A program made the translations under genes and the position numbers. Source: Monoplex corrugatus (Eukaryota > Mollusca > Gastropoda > Littorinimorpha > Ranellidae). From it: DNA of 22,500 bases. Below the pieces are notes generated by a model, which was not told where the DNA came from, searched no databases, and was given only the letters and a program-made list of their open reading frames with translations. Positions 1-7,537 of the stretch are shown here, in pieces. Numbering within the stretch: the first letter of the stretch is position 1; every line of letters starts with the position of its first letter. Where the stretch lies: the NCBI GenBank assembly GCA_030674185.1, contig JAPXFY010000049.1, positions 87,501-110,000 on the forward strand, in the 5' to 3' direction.

Positions 1-2
1 TT

Positions 3-582
3 TCTGATTCAGCTAAAAACCTTGGTGTCTGCATTGACTCTACCCTCTCCATGAACAACTTTGTTTCTCAAACTGCCAGATCCTGCTACTATCATCTCCA
101 TCGTATAAAGCTGATCAGGAAGTATCTCTCTGTCGAAACAACTGCAAAACTCGTTCTCTCCTTCATAATGTCTCGCATTGACTATTGCAATTCACTCCTG
201 TCTGGTCTTCCTGCCTCCACCATTCACATCCTACAGCGCATTCAAAACAATATCTCCTCTCCTGGCACAACTTCACTGGCTCCCTGTATCAAAGCGCATA
301 CAGTACAAACTAGACACCATGTGCTACAAAAGCCTCAATAACGCAGCCCCCGATTACCTGTCAAGCCTACTTGAGATCTATGTTCCCTCACGTACCCTCC
401 GCTCTGCCTCCGATCCTCTGACTTTTCGTTTTCCACGCACTAAGCTCAATACCTATGGTCCACGAGCCTTCTCTGTTTCTGGTCCACTCTCCTGGAACAA
501 ACTTCCTCTCTCAATCCGTCAGCAACCTACTTTTGTCTCCTTCAAGTCCGCTCTCAAAACTCACCTTTTCTCCTCCGCATAA
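3..582 (+). pseudogene. LINE reverse transcriptase C-terminus, frameshifted
   Basis: Frame one runs from the window edge and reads SDSAKNLGVCIDSTLSM, then SRIDYCNSLLSGLP and LQRIQNN, a classic end of the palm/thumb region of CR1/L2/Jockey-type reverse transcriptases. At about 250-265 the homologous reading moves to another frame with LLAQLHWLPVSKRIQYKL, then GPRAFSVSGPLSWNKLP and SFKSALKTHLF, ending at the stop at 582. The usual stretch between the RIQN and the LHWLP motifs (roughly 15 residues in relatives) is missing, so a short frameshifting deletion explains the break. The catalytic YADD box would lie upstream, outside the window. The copy cannot make an intact enzyme. Confidence 0.85.
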
Positions 583-741
583 AATCCTAACTTCACTCAA
601 CCCCCCCCCCCTCTGCAGCCTGTCTCCGCTCGGAGGGAATCACATGGTTATAATATATATTTGTATATGCTATGCTCTATAATTTTCCATTGCTTTTATT
701 CTTGCTTTTATTGCTTTTATTCTTTCTCCCCATTTATAGCC

Positions 742-742
742 A

Positions 743-812
<70 letters not shown>

Positions 813-830
813 CGTGTGTGTGCGTGCGTA
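742..830 (+). repeat. TG microsatellite inside the LINE 3' region
   Basis: Nearly pure TG dinucleotides, grading into TGCG-rich variants toward 840. The open frames across it, rich in Val, Cys and Arg, are translation of the simple repeat and not genes. Confidence 0.95.
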
Positions 831-915
831 CGTGCGTGCGTGCTTGCGTGTGTGTCTGCTTCAGCGCTTAGATTTGATTTTATCAAGATTTTGCGCTATA
901 TAAATATTGTAATTA

Positions 916-1142
916 TAGTTTCAGACGGAGCAAGGAAGTAAGTAAAAATGTGTGGAATGTCCAACACTTGAGCGACAGATACTGGTACGAGATAAACTTT
1001 TCCTGTAACTAGCACTTGAAAATATTCCTAGCGACAACAAGGACACAATACTACTATTGATAGACAAAGTTTATGTTGAGGACAAGGTTAAAGCAACGAG
1101 CAAGTAGTTGTGTGTCTTGCAACATTTGTACTTTATATATAC
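916..1142. other. Unique spacer between LINE and Tc1-like element
   Basis: No coding signature, RNA gene or recognisable repeat is seen. It ends in an AT run (TTTATATATA) that would suit the TA target of the Tc1-like element that follows. Confidence 0.5.
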
Positions 1143-1150
1143 TACTCAAA

Positions 1151-1324
1151 ACAAGTTAAGGGCCACCCTCCGATCTTCACCTGGTGTCGACAACTCGGTG
1201 TATTGACGCGAGTTGATGAAATCGTACAAATTAACTTGTGTTGCTGTATTGCTGAAGCAGTGCATATGTCAGATTGAAGCATGTGAAAAAATCCGCTTGA
1301 CACCAGGTTCATGCTGAGCAACAC
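1151..1324. repeat. Set of subterminal inverted repeats in the Tc1-like left end
   Basis: Three pairs of perfect inverted words are interleaved here. ACAAGTTAA (1151-1159) pairs with TTAACTTGT (1231-1239). ACCTGGTGTC (1179-1188) pairs with GACACCAGGT (1299-1308). GTGTTGCT (1238-1245) pairs with AGCAACAC (1317-1324). Repeated transposase-binding sites in Tc1-like ends are known, so these may be binding sites or a folding region; that role is inference. Confidence 0.5.
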
Positions 1325-1567
1325 GAGAAACGCGAAAGTCATGGAAAATTGTTGTGTTTTCGCTGTACCCCCTAGTACTGGACAGGAACAGCATGCGAGA
1401 GAAATGGGTTGCACGTGCACGGCGCACTACTGATGAACGCGTTCACCACCTCTTAGGCTAGAAATATAGTGGTCCGTACGACAGCCGTGCGCCGCGAACG
1501 GACAAGCCGCGAGGTCGGAAGGGGTGATTATATTGGTCCGCACGTCTCCCCACGTCTTTGCATAAAA

Positions 1568-1708
1568 ATGGCGCTGATCAGGCGGCAGAGACTTTTGTTG
1601 TTGTGGTGGTGGTGGAGAAGAAGACAGAAAAGACAGCGTTTTCGGAGATTTGGAGTGCATCCCATAAACCGATCTAGAAAAGTACATGGAGCATACTATT
1701 TTTGTTGA
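1568..1708 (+). pseudogene. N-terminal remnant of a Harbinger transposase (nuclease)
   Basis: ATG at 1568 opens a 46-residue frame. Residues 1-24 are rich in Leu, Trp and Arg. Residues 25-44 contain RRFGVHPINRSRKVHGAYY, which matches the W/G-V-H/R-P-I-N-R region near the start of PIF/Harbinger nucleases. The frame stops after GAYYFC, before any of the DDE catalytic residues. Base 1568 lies 112 bp inside the left terminal repeat, as expected for the first gene of such an element. It is a leftover of the internal deletion and not a functional protein. Confidence 0.75.
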
Positions 1709-2011
1709 AAATTAAATCTCTGGAGCGGACAGCAACGACCAGTCTTTCGTCGTCCATCTTGGCAGGAAATGACCTCACCAGGTGATAACGCAGACTGGCT
1801 TGCTGTGCGCTGTCTCCTCCCTCCCCCCTCCACCCTCTCCTCCCGGCGGGCATGAACGGAACGCTTCGATATCAAGGCGGGCCCATCCTTCCTGCCTGAA
1901 GAAGTGTGGTATGTCCGTACTTCCATTTCCGTCCGAGCGTCTAGTCGTGGCACTATGCGTTGCGATAGGAAATAAAGAGGAGGGCACGTCTTTATCCGTC
2001 TTTTATCGCGG

Positions 2012-2029
2012 CGCACTTCTAGAAGTGCG
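2012..2029. repeat. Perfect 18-bp palindrome in the Harbinger right end
   Basis: CGCACTTCTAGAAGTGCG is self-complementary. It lies just inside the right terminal repeat and overlaps the GTGCGCC subterminal block. The left end has no equivalent palindrome. Confidence 0.8.
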
Positions 2030-2064
2030 TGCCACTATATTTCTAGCCTTAGGCTGCCAGTGCG

Positions 2065-2072
2065 TATTTAAA
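2065..2072 (+). promoter_or_regulatory. TATA-like box of the Tc1-like transposase
   Basis: TATTTAAA lies 27 bp before the transposase ATG. It is the only TATA-like word in the short segment between the Harbinger insertion and the gene. With usual TATA spacing, transcription would begin within a few bases of the ATG, giving a very short leader. The start codon context AACCATGC is acceptable. Placement is inferred from sequence only. Confidence 0.45.
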
Positions 2073-2098
2073 GGGGCTAACCAGCCGCACAAATAACC

Positions 2099-3175
2099 AT
2101 GCCACCAAGACGAAAATTGAGTGACACAAACCGAGGACGAGCGCTGGCATGGATCCAGGATGGAATTGCTACACGGGAAGTGGCAAGAAGAGTCGGAGTG
2201 AGCCACTCCGTGATACAGAGACTACGAGACCGTGTCCATGCAACTGGACAGGTGGCAGAACGGCACCGTACTGGCAGACCCAGTTCAACGACAAGACGGC
2301 AGGACCGATACATTGTGACGCAGGCTCTGCGCGATCGGACTTCCACCGCCAGCGGGCTGAGAGACCAACTCAGAGCAGCAAGCAACACGAATGTCAGCGA
2401 CCAGACAATTCGGAATCGTTTGCGTGCGGCAAATCTTGCGTCAAGGGCTGCTGCTGTTCGTACGACACTCCTGCCACGCCACAGGGTGGCCCGTACAGCC
2501 TGGTGCACACAGCATGTGAGGTGGACTGTGAGGCAATGGTCCAACGTCCTCTTCACAGATGAATCCCGATTCACCGTGAGGTTCAATGACGGCAGGGTGC
2601 GCGTCTGGAAACGTGTTGGCGAACGATTCACAGATGCCACTGTCAGAGAGCATGACCGATATGGTGGTGGGTCTGTCATGATGTGGGGAGGCATCAGTTT
2701 CAACCACCGCACTCTCCTGTACCACGTCCCCGGCAATCTGACAGGGCATCGCTACAGGGATGAAATTCTGAACCCTGTGGCACTACCAACCCTGCAAGCC
2801 ATTGGTAACGGCGCTGTTCTGCAGGACGATAATGCTCGTCCACATCGTGCTGCTGTCGTCACCAACTTTCTCCAACAGCAGGGTGTCGTCAGGTTGCCGT
2901 GGCCAGCCAACTCGCCCGACCTATCACCCATTGAACACCTCTGGGATGTGTTGGGACGGGCTGTCCGACGCAACCATCCTCCTGCAGCCAATCAACAAGA
3001 GCTGGTCCAGTTCCTGCAGCAGGAATGGGCCGCCATCCCTCAAGCGACTCTCCGCAACCTCATTCGGTCCATGCGTCGCCGTTGCACAGCCTGTCTCGCT
3101 GCAAATGTGGTTTGTAAGAAGAATGTTGGAAATTCCAGGGACAGAAAAAACAAACAAAAAATACCCAACAAATAA
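2099..3175 (+). CDS. Tc1-like transposase (DD34E), C-terminus replaced by LINE sequence
   Basis: This 358-residue protein would cut and paste the Tc1-like transposon at TA sites in the nucleus. Residues 5-45 form the first helix-turn-helix (IATREVARRVGVSHSVIQRL). TGRPSST at 58-64 is the GRPR-like linker, and 70-115 is a second DNA-binding helix set. The catalytic triad is complete: D154 in FTDESRF, D244 in LQDDNARPH and E279 in SPDLSPIEHLWD. Exactly 34 residues separate D244 and E279, which defines DD34E. GGGSVMMWGG (189-198) is the glycine-rich box. Start: the first ATG, just after the TATA-like box. The Tc1 reading ends at about residue 335 (CLAAN); the rest (VVCKKNV onward, Lys/Asn-rich) is translated from the inserted RTE-like LINE and an AAAC repeat. 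Relatives end a few residues after this point, so the catalytic domain is whole. Whether it is active is unknown. Confidence 0.9.
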   Translation: MPPRRKLSDTNRGRALAWIQDGIATREVARRVGVSHSVIQRLRDRVHATGQVAERHRTGRPSSTTRRQDRYIVTQALRDRTSTASGLRDQLRAASNTNVSDQTIRNRLRAANLASRAAAVRTTLLPRHRVARTAWCTQHVRWTVRQWSNVLFTDESRFTVRFNDGRVRVWKRVGERFTDATVREHDRYGGGSVMMWGGISFNHRTLLYHVPGNLTGHRYRDEILNPVALPTLQAIGNGAVLQDDNARPHRAAVVTNFLQQQGVVRLPWPANSPDLSPIEHLWDVLGRAVRRNHPPAANQQELVQFLQQEWAAIPQATLRNLIRSMRRRCTACLAANVVCKKNVGNSRDRKNKQKIPNK

Positions 3176-3571
3176 ACAAACAAAAAATCAAAAAACAAAA
3201 ACAAAAACAAAAACCACAAAAACAAAACAAAAAACAAAAATCCCACCAACAAACAACCAACCAACTAACCAACCAACCAACCAACGAACCAACCAACCAA
3301 CCAAACGAGACAGTCTTGATGGAAGCAGAAGATTAAGAAAAAGACAAGCAATGTCTCAAGGACATTTTATGAGGAAAGGGGAATCACAGCACTTGGTCAC
3401 AACAGGAAAGCTGGAAGGAAAGAACACCAGGGAGAAAATATTGGACAGACTTGCAGGGTGGCTGAGGACAGAGGGATAACTTTGTATGGAGGGCCATGAT
3501 CGCCAACACCATGCAGCAGGGTACATGATGATGATGATGATGACGATGATGATCATGATGATGATGACGAT
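3105..3571 (+). mobile_element. RTE-like LINE 3' fragment, copy 1, inserted in the Tc1-like gene
   Basis: From about 3105 the sequence parallels 12782-13136 elsewhere in the window. The reading is MWFVRRMLEIPGTEKTN, then (after an expanded repeat) KRDSLDGSRRLRKRQAMSQG, HFMRKGESQHL, TGKLEGK and LDRLAGWLRTEG, with a final in-register WRAMIANTMQQGT and stop TGA at 3526-3528. This resembles the post-RT C-terminal tail of RTE/BovB-type LINEs (FGH..R, GKIEG, GRPR motifs). The frame is broken near 3479. The tail is a GATGAT run with an A stretch. The copy is 5'-truncated and dead. No clean target duplication is visible. Confidence 0.7.
3146..3305 (+). repeat. AAAC/CCAA repeat expansion inside RTE-like copy 1
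   Basis: Imperfect AAAC runs pass into AACC runs. The sister copy at 12824-12842 has only a short AAGAAAACAAACGAGACAG here, so about 140 bp was gained within this copy. It supplies the Lys/Asn/Thr/Pro-rich tail seen in translation. Confidence 0.85.
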
Positions 3572-3668
3572 AAAAAAAAAAGAGGAAGATCGTTACTGTC
3601 GAAATTTTGAAAAAATTAAGAAACATTTTGTTTATTTCATTGTTTGTGCCAATTGTATACATGTGTAT
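3572..3668 (+). other. Possible 3' remainder of the Tc1-like element
   Basis: After the LINE tail comes GGAAGATCGTTACTGTCG. The CGTTACTG word would fit the Arg-Tyr-stop ending common in this transposase group, so the Tc1-like sequence may resume here and run to the CA microsatellite. It shows no match to the left terminal repeat. Weakly supported. Confidence 0.3.
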
Positions 3669-3726
<58 letters not shown>

Positions 3727-3892
3727 ACACACACACACAATACACACACACACACACACAATACACACACACACACACATACACACACACACACACTCAC
3801 ACACACGTACACATACACACACACACACACACCACACACACACACACACATACACACACACACACACACACGCACGCAAATCACACACACAC
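3669..3892. repeat. CA microsatellite
   Basis: About 220 bp of CA dinucleotides with ATAC, CGTAC and CGCACG interruptions. Long His/Thr frames on one strand and Cys/Val frames on the other are artefacts. Confidence 0.97.
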
Positions 3893-3897
3893 AGATT

Positions 3898-3953
3898 TTC
3901 TCTCTCTCTCTGTCTCTCTCTGTCTCTCTCTGTCTCTCTCTCTCTCTCTCTCT
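3898..3953. repeat. CT microsatellite
   Basis: TCTCTCTC blocks broken regularly by TG (TCTGTCTC). It directly follows the CA tract and abuts the family A copy at 3964. Confidence 0.95.
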
Positions 3954-3963
3954 GTGTACATAG

Positions 3964-4517
3964 TCCCTGTAGGGATACTGGGAGTTCTTTTAGTATAAAT
4001 AATATCCCTACCTTCTGGAAATTCTGTGCTAGAAATTTCCTCTTTTTTGTCACTCTCTGTTCCTTTCTTTCCCCTTTGCTTTCTGTCATTTCTTCCTATC
4101 TTTTTCTGCCTTGCTTGTCCATTCACCTGTATGTGTTTGATAAAGTCTTACGTACTTTCCTTTAGGACTGATAATTGGGTACATATATTAAATGCACTTT
4201 TGGCTCTAGGGAAAGGATATGCGTGGAAGCAATTTTAGGTAATTTAGGTCAGCTTTTATGTTGTAGTATCCTCAGTTATGTTAAAATTTGTATTTACGTT
4301 TTTTTTATCCCTGTGCGATAATTTTGGACGGAGTGGTCAACGAGAGGGGCTCCTCCTTAGATTATGTGCGCGAATGCATTGATATGTGTTCTTAATTTTC
4401 TTTTCCTATTTTTCTTATCGTGTTGAAGCATTGTGTGTGTTTTGAAACGGTTATAGCCCTGATATGGCTGTATGCAGTCAGCTAGGCTTTAAGCAAAAAT
4501 AACAGTAACAGCAACAG
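3964..4517 (+). mobile_element. Retroposon family A, copy 1 (about 554 bp)
   Basis: It starts with TCCCTGTAGGGATACTGGGAG and runs through GGAAATTCTGTGCTAGAAAT, ATAATTGGGTACATATATT and GATTATGTGCGCGAAT. It ends in GGTTATAGCCCTGATATGGC followed by an AACAG-type tail. The same order of blocks occurs at 6612-7153, on the minus strand at 7538-8092, and, broken up, at 12722-13976. No long frame and no clear Pol III A/B boxes are seen, so this may be a non-tRNA SINE or a defined LINE 3' derivative. Confidence 0.8.
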
Positions 4518-4740
4518 TTGTCTTTCCATTTCTTTCTTCTATTTTTATCACCAGGATTTATACCAATCGTTATCTACAAGCAAACACTCCATAATACTTG
4601 GTTGGTTTGATGTAACTTTTGTGATAAATCATATCCTTTTGGAGGCCAGAGTCAGTCATCAGTGTTAACTGCTTCAAATGATCATACGGGATAGAATTGA
4701 CAGTAATCTGCAAGACCATTTTAAGATTCGAATGAATACT
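4518..4740. other. No feature seen
   Basis: AT-leaning sequence with a C/T-rich start. I see no gene, repeat copy or RNA signature. Confidence 0.5.
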
Positions 4741-4800
4741 ATTCCTCAGTTTGACTGGAAAATCGAACTGAACGTCTGGTCCTTCGGAAGGGGGCGACCG
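4741..4800 (+). repeat. Detached copy of the tRNA-SINE body segment
   Basis: TCAGTTTGACTGGAAAATCG and the following bases repeat, with few changes, the block at 4926-4980 of the next SINE (CAGTTTGACCGGAAAATCGA). A partial copy therefore sits about 90 bp upstream of the complete head, in the same orientation. Confidence 0.75.
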
Positions 4801-4830
4801 CTATACGTGTACGGATTTCTCAGAACTTTT

Positions 4831-5180
4831 GGGAGAAGGGTGGCAGAATGGTTCAGACGTTCGCCTACCAGTAACTTAACTCAAGGTTCCAGGGTTCGCT
4901 CCACGAAGAGACCTCGACTTTTCTCCCCAGTTTGACCGGAAAATCGAACTGAACGTCTAGTCCTACAGAAAGGGACGAAAAACAAGTCGGACCCGCGTTC
5001 ATTCTGGCTGCACACGCTAAAGATCCCACGGCAGTTGAAAATTGTGAAGAGCAGGGCATTGCCCAGCTGCCTTGGTATAAATCATTGGAGAGATAGGTTG
5101 ATTTCCCTAGGTCCCTCCCCTTGAACCAATTAGCCTTCTTGCCTTTCTGAAATCTTGGTTAAATAAATGTGAATATGAAT
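4831..5180 (+). mobile_element. tRNA-headed SINE, plus strand
   Basis: The head carries a Pol III A box, TGGCAGAATGG (4841-4851), and a B box, GGTTCGCTCC (4893-4902), 52 bp apart as in tRNA genes. The body includes CACACGCTAAAGATCCCACG (about 5012-5031), similar in style to central blocks I recall from invertebrate SINEs. The tail is an AT-rich segment ending ATGTGAATATGAATTTGAAG near 5180. The tRNA fold is degenerate, so this is a SINE and not a tRNA gene. Exact ends are uncertain; no target duplication was found. Confidence 0.7.
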
Positions 5181-5456
5181 TTGAAGCGAGGGAGTAGGGA
5201 TGGGCGCCACCCTTGTGGTGCTGGCCCCGGGAAAAGTTGAGATCTCTGCCACCTCTCTCCCCTACGACCCCAGGGTTATAGAATTATATAGGTAGAACCT
5301 CAGGACTTGGCCAGCTCATGGGTTCATGTGCAGGCTTAAGGCTTGTGCCATGATCATTCTGGATCTTCTCCATCATATGGCACCTGTGATGCAAGCGCAT
5401 ATGGAATTCATTCCGAGCGCGGAGAAGTTATCTTAAGAAATTGAAACTGAAACTGT
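5181..5456 (+). repeat. Probable retroposon tail region of unknown family
   Basis: GC-richer sequence closes with AAGAAATTGAAACTGAAACTG, a short tandem GAAACT tail of the kind left by retroposition. No head, frame or second copy occurs in the window. It could be the end of a separate SINE or LINE. Confidence 0.35.
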
Positions 5457-5985
5457 TGTTGTTATTGTTAGTGTTGTTGATGATGATGTTGTCGCTGTCG
5501 CTGTTGCTGTGGTTTTGGGTAGATGAATCTTGTCCTTTTTATCCCATATCTTGTGTGTGTGAGTGGGGAGGGAGAAAGGGTGGAGGGAAATCAAGTATTG
5601 CTCATTGTGGTCGATAATGCTAGCAAATGCAAAACCATTTTTTTTATTTTTGCGAAGTGGGAGGGATATCAAACGAACAACGATGGTGCATGCATTATTC
5701 TGTCTGTCTGTGACCACGGTACGTGAACAAGACTTTCTCAGCTTTTAATGGGTGGATCTTAACCACATATTGGTCAAGTCTAGACTGTTTTCTTCTTTCT
5801 TTCTTTTTCTTTTTAGGATCATCGCACTTAGGGAAGTTACCATTGTTCTCCCCCCCCCCTTTTTTTTTTTTTCGTCCCATTTTCTACGCCATCTTTAATG
5901 GCCACAGAAGCTGGCACAGTTTGTTTTTACCATGCAATGATGATGATGTCGATGAGGATGATAATCATGATGCTATGAAGTTCTG
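5457..5985. other. Simple repeats and unique sequence
   Basis: 5457-5515 is a GTT/GAT-rich microsatellite. About 5850-5872 holds a C run followed by a T run, and 5937-5972 a GATGAT-rich stretch. The rest shows no gene. A pyrimidine tract ending in TTTTTAG at about 5816 resembles a splice acceptor but is followed by no credible exon. Confidence 0.6.
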
Positions 5986-6317
5986 TCTAGGATTGAGACT
6001 GCGTGACAGGGCTGTACTCTACGCTTACTCTCATAACATATCCTGGTGTAAACCAGGCCCGAGAGATACCGACACCTGCTGTGCTGGTCAGAAGATTTGA
6101 GCAACATGTCAATGACGCATCTGTGAAGTGGATGAGACTCGACTGTGTAGTCCCAGTCTTCCCAATGAGCCCATGGCACGCCCAACTCTGGGTAGGAGCC
6201 AGTTAGAGCCAAAAAATCCTGCAATGATATAGTTTTAAAGGGACTGATGAGGATTGGAACCCACAACCTTCCAGTCGGTTGTCCGTTGTGTTAACCACTA
6301 AACCACAGCGACTGGTG
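5986..6317 (-). mobile_element. tRNA-headed SINE, minus strand
   Basis: On the minus strand the head has an A box TGGTTTAGTGG (6305 down to 6295) and a B box GGTTCCAATCC (6261 down to 6251), with normal tRNA spacing. It begins near 6317 with CACCAGTCGCTG. The body then runs through unique sequence toward about 5990. The head differs from the plus-strand SINE at 4831, so these are two SINE families. The 3' boundary is not clear. Confidence 0.6.
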
Positions 6318-6611
6318 TAAGTCTGTAGAGTGTTAAGAAGTCGCGAAGATTAAGTTTTGAAAGGTCACACAGATAAAAATAAAAAAGCCTGATATCAACA
6401 TTTTTTCAGGAAAGTGAGTCAGCGACACCTTCCGTGGAACTTCTGAAAATAATTAACATCTGTTTTCACTGTTACCACAGTCCAGGGTTGTGATCTTGAA
6501 AAGTACAAAATTTAAGTTTTTGGTGAATTTTTTTTCTGGTAAAAGGGGATATAGTTACAATGGCTTGACCATCTTGCTGTTCTTCTTCAGCACTGAGTTG
6601 TCAGTGATTTT
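6318..6611. other. No feature seen
   Basis: AT-rich sequence with no coding, RNA or repeat signature that I recognise. Confidence 0.5.
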
Positions 6612-7153
6612 ATCCCCCGTGGGGATGCAGGGAGCTCTTTCAATATATTATCTCCACCTGGAAATTCTGTGCTAGAAATTTTCTCTTTTCTGTCACTGTC
6701 TTCGTTTCTTTCTATCTCCTTTGCTTTCTGTCATTTCTTCCCATCATTTTCTGCCTTGCTGGTCCGTTCACCTGTATGTGTTCGTTAAAGTCTTACCTAC
6801 TTTCTCTTAGGATTGATAATTGGGTAAATGTATTGAGTGCATTTTTGGCTCTAGGCAGATGAGATATGCAGAAGCAGTTTTTGGTAATTTATGCCCGTTT
6901 TTATATATGTTTTGATGTCCCAATGTATGTTTAAAGTTGTGTTCAGGTATGATTTTTGAATATCCTGTGTGATAACTAGGACGGAGTTGTCAACGCTGGG
7001 GAAATTTTCTTAGATTATGTGCGCGAATTCATTAATATGTCCACATAATTGTTTTTTCCTGTTGAAGTATTGTGTATGTTTTGAAACGGTTATAGCCCTG
7101 ATATGGCTCTACGCAGTCGGCTGGGCTTTAAAGAAAAAATAACAGATTAACAA
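6612..7153 (+). mobile_element. Retroposon family A, copy 2
   Basis: Same block order as copy 1: ATCCCCCGTGGGGATGCAGG, CTGGAAATTCTGTGCTAGAA, GATTGATAATTGGGTAAATG, TTAGATTATGTGCGCGAATT and TATAGCCCTGATATGGCTCT with an AAAAATAACAG tail. It shares its 5' start with copies 1 and 3, which argues for a defined full-length element. Confidence 0.8.
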
Positions 7154-7159
7154 GAGTAT

Positions 7160-7278
7160 TTAATTTCTTTCCTTTTTTCCCTGTTAAAATATTGTGTGCG
7201 TTTTGAAATGGCTATAGCCCTGATATGGCTCTACGCAGTCGGCTGGGCTTTAAACAAAAGGAACAGAAATAACAGGAA
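7160..7278 (+). mobile_element. Retroposon family A, 5'-truncated copy
   Basis: Only the last 120 bp of family A is present (TTAATTTCTTTCC to the TATAGCCCTGATATGGCTCT core, with an AACAG tail). It lies directly behind the tail of copy 2, so one 3' end follows another in tandem. Confidence 0.8.
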
Positions 7279-7525
7279 CTGAATTCACGGACTTAATTAG
7301 GGCAGATTCTCTTCCACTCTCTCTTTACAAGCGGAGCAAAGTTTGGTCGTGTTGCGCTGCACGTGGCTGACTACGTGGGCACTTGTCTTTCAAGAGGCTT
7401 GTCCTCGTAATGAACGATACGTCAAGTGGTAAACTGTCCTGTACGGCACACACGTGTGTCTCCATACACAACTGTCAAATCAAATGAGATTTGATCAGAC
7501 CGTCTGCAAGTTTGAGTCTTGTGAA
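7279..7525. other. Spacer with no gene seen
   Basis: Unique sequence with small perfect inverted words, ACACACGTGTGT (7448-7459) and an ATCAAAT/ATTTGAT pair near 7483-7499. The last bases (GTGAAGATAGAGCATCT) resemble the unit of the 41-bp minisatellite downstream. Confidence 0.5.
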
Positions 7526-7537
7526 GATAGAGCATCT

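Larger units (their letters stand above)
1..915 (+). mobile_element. 3' end of a CR1/L2-like non-LTR retrotransposon (LINE)
   Basis: The first 582 bases encode the C-terminal part of a LINE reverse transcriptase and the post-RT region. A 3' untranslated part follows, with a C run (about 601-611) and a long TG microsatellite. The element closes at about 890-915 with GCGCTATATAAATATT, a 3' terminus I associate with CR1/L2-group LINEs. The 5' part lies outside the window. Assignment to the CR1/L2 group is from recalled family style and was not searched. The exact 3' boundary is uncertain because no target-site duplication is testable. Confidence 0.8.
1456..2048 (+). mobile_element. PIF/Harbinger-type deletion derivative nested in the Tc1 leader
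   Basis: The ends are a perfect 17-bp inverted repeat, GGCTAGAAATATAGTGG at 1456-1472 and its complement at 2032-2048. They are flanked by TTA on both sides (1453-1455 and 2049-2051), the 3-bp TTA duplication typical of PIF/Harbinger. A second inverted block, GTGCGCCGCGA, lies 31 bp in on the left (1487-1497) and 32 bp in on the right (2006-2016). Inside is the N-terminus of a Harbinger nuclease (1568-1708). At 593 bp it lacks most of the nuclease and the Myb-like gene and must depend on a relative elsewhere. Its removal rejoins a normal-length Tc1-like leader. Confidence 0.9.
1143..3600 (+). mobile_element. Tc1/mariner-superfamily transposon, nested and right-end damaged
   Basis: The left end is placed at about 1143, where TA-rich DNA meets ACTCAAAACAAGTTAAGGG, a terminus style I know from Tc1-like elements. 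The single gene is the transposase at 2099-3175. Removing the nested Harbinger insertion (593 bp plus one TTA) gives a 5' leader of about 360 bp, normal for a Tc1-like element. The 3' side is broken by an RTE-like LINE at about 3105. A possible continuation of the Tc1 3' end lies at 3580-3660. I could not find a right terminal inverted repeat (reverse complement of the left end) before the CA microsatellite, so the right boundary is a guess. Confidence 0.75.

Noticed and set aside
2077..2736. 219-residue minus-strand frame opposite the transposase
   Set aside because: It is a shadow of the Tc1-like coding sequence and has no recognisable domain.
3486..4165. Long His/Thr and Cys/Val open frames
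   Set aside because: They are translations of the CA and CT microsatellites on both strands.
4841..4902. Possible functional tRNA gene
   Set aside because: A and B boxes are present, but the stems do not pair well and a SINE body follows.
5789..6100. Pyrimidine tract with TTTTTAG followed by an open frame
   Set aside because: The frame contains homopolymer runs and GAT repeats and then enters a minus-strand SINE; no exon signature.
6251..6317. Possible minus-strand tRNA gene
   Set aside because: Pol III boxes are present but the cloverleaf is degenerate, in keeping with a SINE head.
7448..7459. Perfect palindrome ACACACGTGTGT
   Set aside because: A short CA/TG palindrome is expected by chance in DNA this rich in such dinucleotides.
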